Source: Methanocorpusculum sp. (GTDB taxonomy: Archaea; Halobacteriota; Methanomicrobia; Methanomicrobiales; Methanocorpusculaceae). Taken from it: 6,307 nucleotides of DNA. The stretch lies in assembly GCA_029986195.1 (NCBI GenBank), contig DALTYF010000060.1, positions 1 to 6,307 on the forward strand, written 5' to 3'. Each line of letters opens with the position of its first letter. Positions within the stretch are counted from its first letter, which is position 1. A program made the translations under genes and the position numbers. Under the pieces are notes generated by a model. It was not told where the DNA came from. It made no database searches and was given only the letters and a program-made list of their open reading frames with translations. Below are positions 1 through 5,797 of the stretch, piece after piece.

Positions 1-567
1 CTGTTCCATCACGCACGCTACACCCTTTTATCGATTGTTTCGGTGATGAACGGTCTGCTGATGACATTCGGCATTATGGGGCTGTTTCATATCCCGCTGT
101 CGATGGCGACAATGGGAGCTCTGCCGATTCTTTTAGGGATCGGCATTGATTATGCGATTCAGTTCCATTCGCGGCTTGATGATGAGATACGCACGCATCC
201 GCTCTCCGAGGCGCTGCGGATTACGATCACGAAGACCGGCTCTGCGGTATTCTTTGCAATGATCGCAAGCGCTCTCGGATTTGTGGCAATGCAGGTCTCC
301 ACCCTGCCGGATATCCGGCAGTTCGGGGCGGTTGCGATTCTCGGTCTTGTCTGCTGTTACATCTCGGCGATGTTAATCATCCCGCTTGCAGCGATTCTGA
401 CCGACTACCGTCCACGTGAGATCAAAACTCCGAAACCCGGGGCAAGACCTCCTCTTTCGGTGCGTTACAATGCATTCCTGAAAGGGGCCCGCCCTCCATA
501 TTACAAAGTACGCAGTCCCTATTCTTCTGATTCTCTGCGTTGTCGGTGTTGCAGGGCTGTATGTTGA
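1..567 (+). pseudogene. RND-superfamily exporter (HAE3-like), N-terminal half, 5'-truncated and frameshifted
   Basis: This reading frame is open from the first base of the window, so the gene begins upstream; GTG 43 and ATG 46 lie inside a membrane helix and are not starts. The translation enters near the end of TM2 (LFHHARYTLL) and continues through TM3, TM4 with the RND motif GIGIDYAIQFHSR (bases 136 onward, carrying the membrane Asp expected in the proton path), TM5 and TM6, ending with a basic linker. After about base 484 the frame reads KGARPPYYKVRSPYSS and then Cys/Arg-rich sequence to a TGA at 565-567, which is not RND-like. The correct continuation lies one frame over, from base 482. 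Family members of roughly 700-800 residues export hydrophobic or amphiphilic compounds, or lipids, across the cytoplasmic membrane; the substrate here is unknown. I am confident of the family and of the frame break, but not of whether the break is real or a sequencing error. Confidence 0.85.
481..497 (+). other. Site of +1 frameshift in the RND gene
   Basis: The RND-like reading moves from frame 1 to frame 2 here. Frame 2 is closed before 482 and frame 1 departs from the family after about 486, which confines the lesion to a few codons around the run AAAGGGGCCCGCCC. Removing one C from 488-490 gives K-G-A-A-L-H-I-T-K-Y-A-V, a smooth lead into TM7. The run of G and C makes either replication slippage or a base-calling or assembly error possible. 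Confidence 0.8.
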
Positions 568-1573
568 TGAGGAGATCCCCATCAACACAGATATCAAAAC
601 CTATGTGCCCACCGACATGCCGGCGCTTATCAGCATCAATATCGTGACAAATGCCATCGGAGATCTGGACGGCCTGCAGGTGGAGGTGACCGGCGGCAAT
701 ATCCTGAGTCCGGATGTGCTTGAGTGGATGTATGCCTGGGGCAACAATGAACTTGCGTCGCATGCATGGCGGTTTACGAGCGTTGAGAGCATTGCCACCC
801 TGATCGTCTCGGCAAACAAAGGTGTTCTGCCCGAGTCCCAAGAGGAGATTGATGAGATTCTTGCAGGGATTCCTGCGGAGAAACAGCGACCGTATCTCAA
901 TGGCGGTCAGTCGGCGGTTATCTCGTTTGGAATGAACGCAATGTCGCTTGCAACGGAACGATCACTCGCAGAGCAGGTTACCCGTGACATTGTATTCTAT
1001 CAGCCGCCGCCGGGAGTTGAGGCGGTTGTTACCGGAACGCCGTACTCGGATGTGGAGCTGATGAAGGAGATGAACCTCGGCAAATTACAGATGACGATTC
1101 TCGCATTTGCGGTGATCTTTGTGTTTCTGTCGCTTCTGTACCGGAGCATGGGAAAAGCTGCGGTGCCGCTGATTCCGATTGTCCTAATCATCGGCTGGAA
1201 CGGGGCAGCGATGTATCTTCTCGGCATTGAGTACAACATCCTCACGGCAACAATGGGTGCGATGACGATAGGCGTAGCCGCCGAGTACTGCATTATGATG
1301 GTTGAACGGATCTATGAGGAGATGGAGACACATGACACACTGACTGCGGTACTGGAAGGCACCGGCAAAATTGGTGCGGCGATTACCGTATCTGCGACGG
1401 CGACGATGGCGGCGTTTTCAGCGCTGATCGTTTCGGATTTTCCGATCATCAGTGTGTTCGGTATTGTGACGGTGATTGCAATGGCGTTCACGCTTTTCGG
1501 TGCGATTGTGGCCGTTCCTGCAGCTGCATCGCTTCTTCTGCGCGGCAGCGGACAAAAGGCACCAGTAGTATGA
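482..1573 (+). pseudogene. RND-superfamily exporter (HAE3-like), C-terminal half in the shifted frame
   Basis: This frame opens at base 482, right after a TGA at 479-481. It gives TM7 (YAVPILLILCVVGVAGLYV), an extracytoplasmic porter loop of about 160 residues, and TM8-TM12. Counting from GTG 605, TM8 is about residues 160-180, TM9 184-206, TM10 212-232, TM11 256-277 and TM12 283-310. TM10 holds GVAAEYCIMMVER (bases 1271 onward), the partner of GIGIDY in the first half, with Glu in place of Asp. No ATG, GTG or TTG in this frame precedes TM7. The first usable start, GTG 605, would yield a protein without TM7, so this is a broken gene part and not an independent half-transporter. It ends at TGA 1571-1573. 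With the upstream part and one base removed, it forms a continuous RND protein. Confidence 0.85.
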
Positions 1574-1589
1574 GGAGAAGAATGGGGGC

Positions 1590-1603
1590 GAAAGTTTATC
1601 ATT
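1590..1603 (+). promoter_or_regulatory. Putative archaeal promoter (BRE/TATA) for the acylphosphatase cluster
   Basis: The sequence GCGAAAGTTTATCATTTT around 1588-1605 combines a purine-rich CGAAA, as in the TFB recognition element, with a TATA-like TTTATCATT. Transcription would start about 25 bases downstream, near 1620-1625, leaving a short leader that includes the AGGGA ribosome binding site at 1639-1643. This is inferred from consensus only; read-through from the RND gene is also possible. Confidence 0.4.
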
Positions 1604-1648
1604 TTCCAGATCAAACAAGTATCTACCGTTTGGGTGTCAGGGATAATA

Positions 1649-1921
1649 ATGAGAAAAACGATGGAAGTTCTCTTCTCCGGAAAAGTGCAGAAGGTCGGCT
1701 TTCGCGCCTGCGTGAAGAATGCCGGTCAGAGCCTTGGTCTTTGCGGCGAGGTGGAGAATCTGCCCGACGGGTGGGTACGTGCCCTGGTGACCGGCGAAGA
1801 TATGGTCATCGAGAAGTTTCTTTCGATGGTGTACACCTGTCCGCGTGCGATTATCCGCGAGGTTGCTGTGTCGGAGTATGTGATGACAGAATTTCCGGAT
1901 TTTACGGTGCGGCGCGAGTGA
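1649..1921 (+). CDS. acyP: Acylphosphatase
   Basis: This is a 90-residue protein, the usual length of the family, which hydrolyses acyl phosphates such as acetyl phosphate or carbamoyl phosphate in the cytoplasm. The diagnostic N-terminal motif GKVQKVGFRACVKNAG begins at residue 11 and supplies the phosphate-binding loop with catalytic Arg19. The second motif, VENLPDGWVRALVTG, supplies catalytic Asn37. The 18-residue spacing between Arg and Asn equals that of the well-studied human enzyme (Arg23 and Asn41). ATG 1649 is chosen because AGGGA (1639-1643) lies five bases upstream; GTG 1634 would place that site inside the gene, and ATG 1661 lacks a clear site. The gene is followed after 40 bases by the pyruvate-kinase-C-like gene, with which it is probably co-transcribed. 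The physiological substrate in methanogens is not established. Confidence 0.93.
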   Translation: MRKTMEVLFSGKVQKVGFRACVKNAGQSLGLCGEVENLPDGWVRALVTGEDMVIEKFLSMVYTCPRAIIREVAVSEYVMTEFPDFTVRRE

Positions 1922-1961
1922 GGGGGATACAGCCTGACAACCCAGCTACAGAGCGATAGTT

Positions 1962-2549
1962 ATGAAAACGACGAAGACGATTACCTATTTCGACAGTCAC
2001 GGTCCGGAGAATACGGAGGACTGTGCAGCGCTTGCGGTTGAACGCGCAACCGAACTTGGTCTGACCACGATTGTTGCGGCAAGCTCGGGCGGGGCCACGG
2101 CGCGGGCATTTGCCAGAGCGGTGGCAGGTACGAATATCCGTCTGGTAATTGTGACACACGCGGTCGGATTTTCTTCCCCGGGTGTGTGGGAGTTTGATGC
2201 GGCACTTGCAAATGAACTTCGTGCTGCCGGGCATACGATTGTCTGCGGAACGCATGCCCTGTCCGGTCTGGAACGCGCCCTGTCCCGTTCACCGCGGGTA
2301 GGCGGCGGTTCACGCACTGAAGCTATAGCCGAAGCCTTCCGCCGGACAATTGCGGTTGGTCTGAAGGTTGCGGTGGAGTGCGTGCTCATCGCAGCGGATC
2401 AGGGTGCAGTCAGCGTAACCGGTGAGGTTGTTGCGGTCGGCGGAACGGAAGAAGGAGCGGATACCGTTCTGGTGATCCGGCCTGCCCACACAGCATCGTT
2501 TTTTGATCTGCAGGTTCGTGAAGTTGTGGCAATGCCCAGAAACCGGTGA
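1962..2549 (+). CDS. Stand-alone pyruvate kinase C-terminal-like (alpha/beta) domain protein
   Basis: This 195-residue soluble protein resembles the allosteric C-terminal alpha/beta domain of pyruvate kinase but has no catalytic barrel. It belongs to a mainly archaeal family of unknown function (COG1751 type; I recall Archaeoglobus AF0103 as a structural representative). Visible landmarks are an N-terminal TITYFDSHGPENTEDC segment, a strand-loop TTIVAASSGGATARAFA around residues 35-51 that looks like a phosphate or nucleotide binding loop, VIVTHAVGFSSPG at 62-74, and a C-terminal half with GEVVAVGGTEEGADTVLVI at 154-172. ATG 1962 is the only possible start, since TGA 1935-1937 closes the frame upstream and no other start codon intervenes. 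No convincing ribosome binding site precedes it, so translation may depend on ribosomes arriving from acyP. Its stop overlaps the ribosome binding site of the next gene. The family call is firm, but the function is unknown. Confidence 0.85.
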   Translation: MKTTKTITYFDSHGPENTEDCAALAVERATELGLTTIVAASSGGATARAFARAVAGTNIRLVIVTHAVGFSSPGVWEFDAALANELRAAGHTIVCGTHALSGLERALSRSPRVGGGSRTEAIAEAFRRTIAVGLKVAVECVLIAADQGAVSVTGEVVAVGGTEEGADTVLVIRPAHTASFFDLQVREVVAMPRNR

Positions 2550-2555
2550 GACACA

Positions 2556-3407
2556 ATGGCGCTTCAATCACTTGGAGAAGCTGCGGGCTGGATGGCGAAG
2601 AGTCCGTACGTCTGGTTGAGCGGTCTGTGGACTGCGGCAGTTCTTCTGCTTGCCTGGTATCTGTACGCAAATGTCGGAGTAATGACGGCAGTTTCAGTTG
2701 CCATGGTGCTGGCATTTGTGCTCCCGGCACTTATTGCAGGGACATACGGTATCGTTGCAGAACATGAGTCGTCGTTGGCAGTTTTCCGGCGGTATGCGGT
2801 GCACGGCTACTTCCGGCAGCTTCTGCCGTCACTTCTGGTGTTTCTGATTGCCTGGGTCATCTCACAGTTCATCTCCTATCTTCTGATGATGTCCGGCTTT
2901 GGCCTGATGGCGTCTGCGCAGGTGGCGACGTTTGTGTTTATTCCGGTGGTATTCTTCTGTTACTTTGCGGATGTGACTGCGGTGGTGAATGAGAAACGCG
3001 TTTTTGCATCGGTGAAGGATAGTTTCCTGCGGGTGATGAACGGATCGTTTTCGGTTGCGATCTTTTATCTGGTGAATGTCGCACTGCTGATTGCGGTTTC
3101 GTTCATCGGGTCGTCCGTGTTTGCAGCGCTTGCAACAGATGCGTTCCTTCCGCTTGCATCAATGACGGAGGCCGAGCTTTTGTCCTTGGGCCCCGTGGAG
3201 CTTCTTGCAATTATGTCGTCTGCACCCGAGGTGGTGTTTGCCGGATTTACGGCGCTTGCGGTGTGTGCGGTGATTTTTGTTCCGCTGTTTACGCTGTACA
3301 AAGCCTGTTACTTTGCAAAGACGTCCGCTCTGGTACTGCCGGATGTACAGGCTGCTGAACCGGAAGGTGAGTATGACGAGAAGGGGCGCTGGTACAAGTA
3401 CAAATGA
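2556..3407 (+). CDS. Six-helix integral membrane protein (DUF7847-like archaeal family)
   Basis: This 283-residue polytopic membrane protein has no recognised catalytic motif. Hydrophobic segments lie at about residues 19-40, 43-65, 89-112, 121-144, 165-191 and 226-253, in paired blocks separated by a loop rich in Arg and aromatic residues (VFRRYAVHGYFRQ, 77-89) and a loop with EKRVFASVKDSF (146-157). The tail is hydrophilic and ends GEYDEKGRWYKYK, a signature I associate with a group of uncharacterised membrane proteins of methanogens. ATG 2556 follows GGTGAG (2545-2550) at a spacing of five bases. This site overlaps the TGA of the preceding gene, and only six bases separate the two genes, so they are very probably translated from one transcript. 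Function is unknown; a role in membrane organisation or transport would be a guess. The gene is followed by a 91-base intergenic region. Confidence 0.8.
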   Translation: MALQSLGEAAGWMAKSPYVWLSGLWTAAVLLLAWYLYANVGVMTAVSVAMVLAFVLPALIAGTYGIVAEHESSLAVFRRYAVHGYFRQLLPSLLVFLIAWVISQFISYLLMMSGFGLMASAQVATFVFIPVVFFCYFADVTAVVNEKRVFASVKDSFLRVMNGSFSVAIFYLVNVALLIAVSFIGSSVFAALATDAFLPLASMTEAELLSLGPVELLAIMSSAPEVVFAGFTALAVCAVIFVPLFTLYKACYFAKTSALVLPDVQAAEPEGEYDEKGRWYKYK

Positions 3408-3427
3408 TGCGGACGGTTTCGTCTGCC

Positions 3428-3444
3428 GTGCTACACCCTAGCAC
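3428..3444. promoter_or_regulatory. Perfect 6-bp dyad upstream of fno (operator candidate, or stem of a terminator)
   Basis: The sequence reads GTGCTA-CACCC-TAGCAC, a perfect inverted repeat with a five-base spacer. It lies directly before the TATA-like CTTTATTC (about 3448-3455), where it would cover the TFB recognition element and could act as an operator. It is also followed by the T-rich stretch 3449-3464, so it could be a hairpin ending the upstream operon. The half-site TGCTA and the five-base spacer recur upstream of gdhA at 4233-4249, which favours a protein-binding site. Confidence 0.5.
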
Positions 3445-3445
3445 A

Positions 3446-3456
3446 ATCTTTATTCT
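3446..3456 (+). promoter_or_regulatory. Putative TATA element of fno, T-rich region
   Basis: ATCTTTATTCT resembles an archaeal TATA box. Initiation about 25 bases downstream, near 3475-3480, would give a very short leader that still contains the ribosome binding site GAGGTGA at 3484-3490. The same T-rich stretch could also terminate transcription of the preceding gene. Based on consensus and position only. Confidence 0.4.
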
Positions 3457-3483
3457 TTTTCTCTTGCAATATCTACTGTATCT

Positions 3484-3490
3484 GAGGTGA
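3484..3490 (+). promoter_or_regulatory. Ribosome binding site that fixes the fno start
   Basis: GAGGTGA matches the archaeal Shine-Dalgarno consensus well. It lies eight bases before GTG 3499. The in-frame GTG at 3487-3489 is part of this site and so cannot sensibly be the start. Confidence 0.8.
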
Positions 3491-3498
3491 ATGTTTCA

Positions 3499-4158
3499 GT
3501 GAAGATAGGTATTATTGGTGGTACGGGAGATATCGGGAAGGGTCTGTCCCTCCGGATCTCTGATAAGCATGAGATTATCCTTGGTTCCCGTGAGGCTGCC
3601 AAGGCCTGTGAAGCGGCAGATGCTACGGTCTGCACACTTCGTGACCATAACTGTACGAGCCTTTGTCATGGTGCTTCCAATGAGGAGGCTGTGCGGGATG
3701 CGGATATTGTGGTGATTTCCCTGCCGTTCCAGCATGTTGCCCCGACACTTGCGGGGATTGATCCAAAGTATCTGGAGAACAAGATTGTGATCTCCCCGGT
3801 GAATCCTATGGGAAAGAAGGACGGCTATTTCTTCTTTGACCGGCCTGAAGAGGGATCGGCGGCTCTTGCGATTCAGAAAATGTTGCCCGCATCTGCAAAG
3901 CTTGTTACGGCATTCAATAATATTGCAGCGCATAAGTGGACCCTTCTTGATGAGGAACTGGATTATACGGTTGCGGTCTGCGGTGATGATGCAGAGGCGA
4001 AGAAGGTTGTAATGCAGCTGGTTTCTGAGGTTTCCAAACTTCAGGCAGTAGATGCAGGCCCGCTTGCGGTGGCAGGTATTGTGGAGAGTATTACCCCGCT
4101 TGTTCTGAATATTGCAAAGTTTAACGGTCTGAAAGACGTGGGCGTGCACTTCAGCTAA
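3499..4158 (+). CDS. fno: F420H2:NADP+ oxidoreductase (NADPH-dependent F420 reductase)
   Basis: This 219-residue cytoplasmic enzyme transfers hydride between coenzyme F420H2 and NADP+ (also called npdG; EC 1.5.1.40) and supplies NADPH for biosynthesis in methanogens. The N-terminal Rossmann motif IGIIGGTGDIGKGLSLRI occupies residues 3-20. Ser30, Arg31 and Lys35 in LGSREAAKA match the residues that bind the NADP 2'-phosphate in the Archaeoglobus enzyme as I recall it. Later family blocks are IVISPVNPM (96-104), VCGDDAEAKKVVM (160-172), DAGPLAVAGIVESITPLVLNI (185-205) and a C-terminal KFNGLKDVGVHFS. GTG 3499 is preferred over GTG 3487 because of the ribosome binding site and because MKIGIIGGTG aligns with family N-termini. 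The gene stands alone between two intergenic regions and just upstream of gdhA, which may consume its NADPH. Confidence 0.94.
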   Translation: MKIGIIGGTGDIGKGLSLRISDKHEIILGSREAAKACEAADATVCTLRDHNCTSLCHGASNEEAVRDADIVVISLPFQHVAPTLAGIDPKYLENKIVISPVNPMGKKDGYFFFDRPEEGSAALAIQKMLPASAKLVTAFNNIAAHKWTLLDEELDYTVAVCGDDAEAKKVVMQLVSEVSKLQAVDAGPLAVAGIVESITPLVLNIAKFNGLKDVGVHFS

Positions 4159-4160
4159 GC

Positions 4161-4178
4161 CCCCTTCCTGTTTTTTTG
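4161..4178 (+). terminator. T-run terminator after fno
   Basis: Three bases after the fno stop, a pyrimidine-rich stretch ends in seven consecutive T (4171-4177). Runs of T are sufficient to end transcription in archaea. No strong stem precedes it. Confidence 0.6.
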
Positions 4179-4224
4179 TCCGCGCGTTTGTGTACATTGA
4201 TGCGCGAGAGGTACCTGATGAAAA

Positions 4225-4258
4225 TGGTTTGCATGCTAACATATAGCATAGAAAACCA
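4225..4258. repeat. Two-part inverted repeat upstream of gdhA, with TGCTA-N5-TAGCA core
   Basis: The inner dyad ATGCTA-ACATA-TAGCAT (4233-4249) is perfect. It is flanked by outer arms TGGTTT (4225-4230) and AAACCA (4253-4258), separated from the inner arms by two and three bases. The inner half-sites and the spacer length equal those of the dyad before fno. It lies about 100 bases upstream of the gdhA TATA box and outside any gene. It could be a regulator binding site or, if transcribed, a hairpin of two six-base stems. Confidence 0.55.
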
Positions 4259-4289
4259 CCCTCTACGCCTCAATTGGTATTTTGCCGAA

Positions 4290-4318
4290 TATCCGGTATT
4301 TTCTGAAAACAACGGATA
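4290..4318. promoter_or_regulatory. 29-base imperfect palindrome upstream of the gdhA promoter (operator candidate)
   Basis: The palindrome is centred on T4304. Outer arms TATCCG (4290-4295) and CGGATA (4313-4318) and inner arms TTTTC (4299-4303) and GAAAA (4305-4309) pair symmetrically, giving 12 of 14 matched positions. It ends 32 bases before the TATA box, a position typical of an activator or of a repressor that loops or spreads. Its left half overlaps a direct repeat, GGTATTTT, found at 4276-4283 and 4295-4302. It does not resemble the GGAA-N6-TTCC site known for NrpR of Methanococcus. Confidence 0.5.
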
Positions 4319-4350
4319 ATTAAGGTTTGAATTGCTGATGATACGATACA

Positions 4351-4360
4351 TTTTATATAC
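4351..4360 (+). promoter_or_regulatory. TATA box of gdhA
   Basis: TTTTATATAC is a near-ideal archaeal TATA box. A start point about 25 bases downstream, close to 4378-4382, would leave a leader of about 60 bases. That leader holds AGGAAG (4429-4434) as ribosome binding site, eight bases before ATG 4443. This is the strongest promoter-like element in the window. Confidence 0.7.
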
Positions 4361-4442
4361 GTGAAATCCAACATTACTGATGTCAGAATGCGGCCCGAAT
4401 AAGGTTTTATGGGGGGTCGCAATATGACAGGAAGCAAAAACC

Positions 4443-5693
4443 ATGTCGAAGGTAAACCCGTTTGAAATGGCCCAGCAGCAGCTTTTGGACTGTGCAAAGA
4501 TCCTCAAGCTTGATCAGGGCGTTGTCGACATCCTCATGCAGCCGCAGAGGCAGATTCAGATTTCCATCCCGGTGAAGATGGATGATGGTACGACCCGGGT
4601 TTTCCAGGGGTTCCGTGTGCAGTACAACAATGCACTCGGTCCATACAAGGGCGGTATCCGCTATCACCCGGAAGAAACCATTGACACCGTCCGTGCACTG
4701 TCTGCATGGATGACGTGGAAGTGTTCCGTCCTCGGTCTGCCGCTTGGCGGAGGAAAGGGAGGTATCATCTGCAACCCGAAAGAGATGTCCAAGGGCGAAC
4801 TTGAGCGTCTGAGCCGCGGATATATCCGTGCAATGTGGAAGAATATCGGTCCGGACACTGATGTCCCGGCTCCGGATGTATACACCGATGGTCAGATCAT
4901 GGCCTGGATGATGGACGAGTACTCCACAATTCAGGGCAAGAACCAGTTCGGTCTCTTAACCGGTAAGCCGCTGGTTGTCGGCGGATCTCTCGGCCGCAGT
5001 GACTCCACTGCACGCGGTGGTCTCTTTACCCTCCGTGAAGCAGCAAAGGAGTTCAAGCTTGACCTCTCCAAAGCCAAAGTTGCAATTCTCGGGTTCGGCA
5101 ATGCCGGTAGCTTTGCAGCAACTCTTGCCCAGGAAATGTTCGGTTCCACCATCGTTGCCGTTACCGACTCAAAGGGCGGTATCTACGATGCAAACGGTCT
5201 TGACATTGCAGCGGTCAATGCTCACAAGAAGGCAACCAAGTCCGTCGTCGGATACAAGGGCTTAAAGACCCTGACGAACGATGAGGTCATGGGGCTGCCG
5301 GTTGATGTGATCATCGCCGCAGCACCGGATGAGGGAGCAATCAATGAGAACGTTGCACCGACCGTAAAGGCAAAGGTCATCTGTGAGCTTGCAAACGGCC
5401 CGACGACTCCGGAGGGAGATGCAATTCTCCACAAGAACGGTGTTCATGTTATCCCTGACTTCCTGTGCAATGCAGGCGGCGTGACTGTTTCCTACTATGA
5501 GATGGTGCAGAACATGTACATGCACTACTGGACGCTGGATGATGTCTATGCAAAGCTTGACGCTGCAATGACCACATCCTACCATGCAGTACTGGATGCA
5601 TCCAAGGAATACAAGATCAACATGCGTCAGGCAGCATATGTTGTTGCCGTAAAGCGCGTTGTTGAGGCAATGAAGGTTCGCGGCTGGGTATAA
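4443..5693 (+). CDS. gdhA: Glutamate dehydrogenase
   Basis: This 416-residue protein is full length for hexameric glutamate dehydrogenases, which interconvert 2-oxoglutarate plus ammonium and glutamate using NAD(P)H. Substrate-binding Lys69 lies in GPYKGGIRYHP and Lys93 in TWKCSVLGLP. Catalytic Lys105 lies in LPLGGGKGGI and catalytic Asp145 in DVPAPDVYTDGQIMAWMMDEY; the 40-residue distance between these two agrees with characterised enzymes. The nucleotide-binding domain has GFGNAG at 217-222, with Asp242 at the end of the second strand, followed by CELANGPTTPEGD (314-326) and PDFLCNAGGVTVSYYEMVQN (338-357). ATG 4443 is the only start, because an in-frame TGA lies at 4425-4427. Codons ending in C for Ile, Phe, Asn and Val look more frequent than in fno, consistent with high expression. 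Cofactor preference cannot be settled by eye. Next to fno and under an elaborate upstream region, an ammonium-assimilating role with NADPH is likely but inferred. Confidence 0.97.
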   Translation: MSKVNPFEMAQQQLLDCAKILKLDQGVVDILMQPQRQIQISIPVKMDDGTTRVFQGFRVQYNNALGPYKGGIRYHPEETIDTVRALSAWMTWKCSVLGLPLGGGKGGIICNPKEMSKGELERLSRGYIRAMWKNIGPDTDVPAPDVYTDGQIMAWMMDEYSTIQGKNQFGLLTGKPLVVGGSLGRSDSTARGGLFTLREAAKEFKLDLSKAKVAILGFGNAGSFAATLAQEMFGSTIVAVTDSKGGIYDANGLDIAAVNAHKKATKSVVGYKGLKTLTNDEVMGLPVDVIIAAAPDEGAINENVAPTVKAKVICELANGPTTPEGDAILHKNGVHVIPDFLCNAGGVTVSYYEMVQNMYMHYWTLDDVYAKLDAAMTTSYHAVLDASKEYKINMRQAAYVVAVKRVVEAMKVRGWV

Positions 5694-5710
5694 ACCCTCC
5701 CCGACTCTCC

Positions 5711-5742
5711 ATACTTCTTTTTGTTTGTTTCCGTTTGTTTGT
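5711..5742 (+). terminator. T-rich terminator after gdhA
   Basis: After the stop there is a run of T-clusters (CTTCTTTTTGTTTGTTT, then CCGTTTGTTTGTG), including a tandem GTTTGTTT repeat with ten-base period. There is no clear stem. Such multiple T-tracts are typical archaeal terminators. Confidence 0.6.
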
Positions 5743-5788
5743 GCGGCGTTGTTTTTGTGTACCTGCGGGATTTTTGGTATCATCCTGA

Positions 5789-5797
5789 TGTTTATGT
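5789..5797 (+). promoter_or_regulatory. Possible TATA element for the winged-helix gene
   Basis: TGTTTATGT lies 25-30 bases before ATG 5821. If used, it would start transcription at or within a few bases of the start codon, giving a leaderless or nearly leaderless mRNA. This fits the lack of a good ribosome binding site. Evidence is positional and weak. Confidence 0.3.

Noticed and set aside
481..567. Programmed +1 frameshift in the RND gene
   Set aside because: No stop codon or recognisable slippery-plus-stop arrangement lies at the shift point; the frame 1 stop is some 75 bases later.
482..1573. RND transporter made as two deliberate half-proteins
   Set aside because: The second half has no ATG, GTG or TTG before TM7 in its frame, so it could not be made as a complete half. 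A one-base lesion is simpler.
1570..1959. 129-residue reading frame starting at the RND stop
   Set aside because: It overlaps the whole acylphosphatase gene in another frame, is Arg-rich and low in structure, and acylphosphatase has clear catalytic motifs.
17..3439. Repeat of GCTACACCCT at 17-26 and 3430-3439
   Set aside because: Ten-base repeats are expected several times by chance in this length, and one copy lies in coding sequence.
4181..4206. CGCGC/GCGCG inverted repeat after fno
   Set aside because: Five-base arms with a sixteen-base loop, located after the T-run and not followed by one; too weak to call a terminator or operator.
3496..4242. 248-residue reading frame on the - strand opposite fno
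   Set aside because: It mirrors fno codons, is rich in Arg, His and Cys, matches no family I know, and lacks a promoter or ribosome binding site.
4151..4507. 118-residue reading frame on the - strand across the gdhA upstream region
   Set aside because: It covers the fno terminator, the gdhA promoter and the gdhA start. Its composition is not protein-like and it has no recognisable domain.
5262..5783. 173-residue reading frame on the - strand opposite the 3' part of gdhA
   Set aside because: It is a shadow of the strongly coding gdhA frame, Cys/His-rich, and starts in the T-rich terminator.
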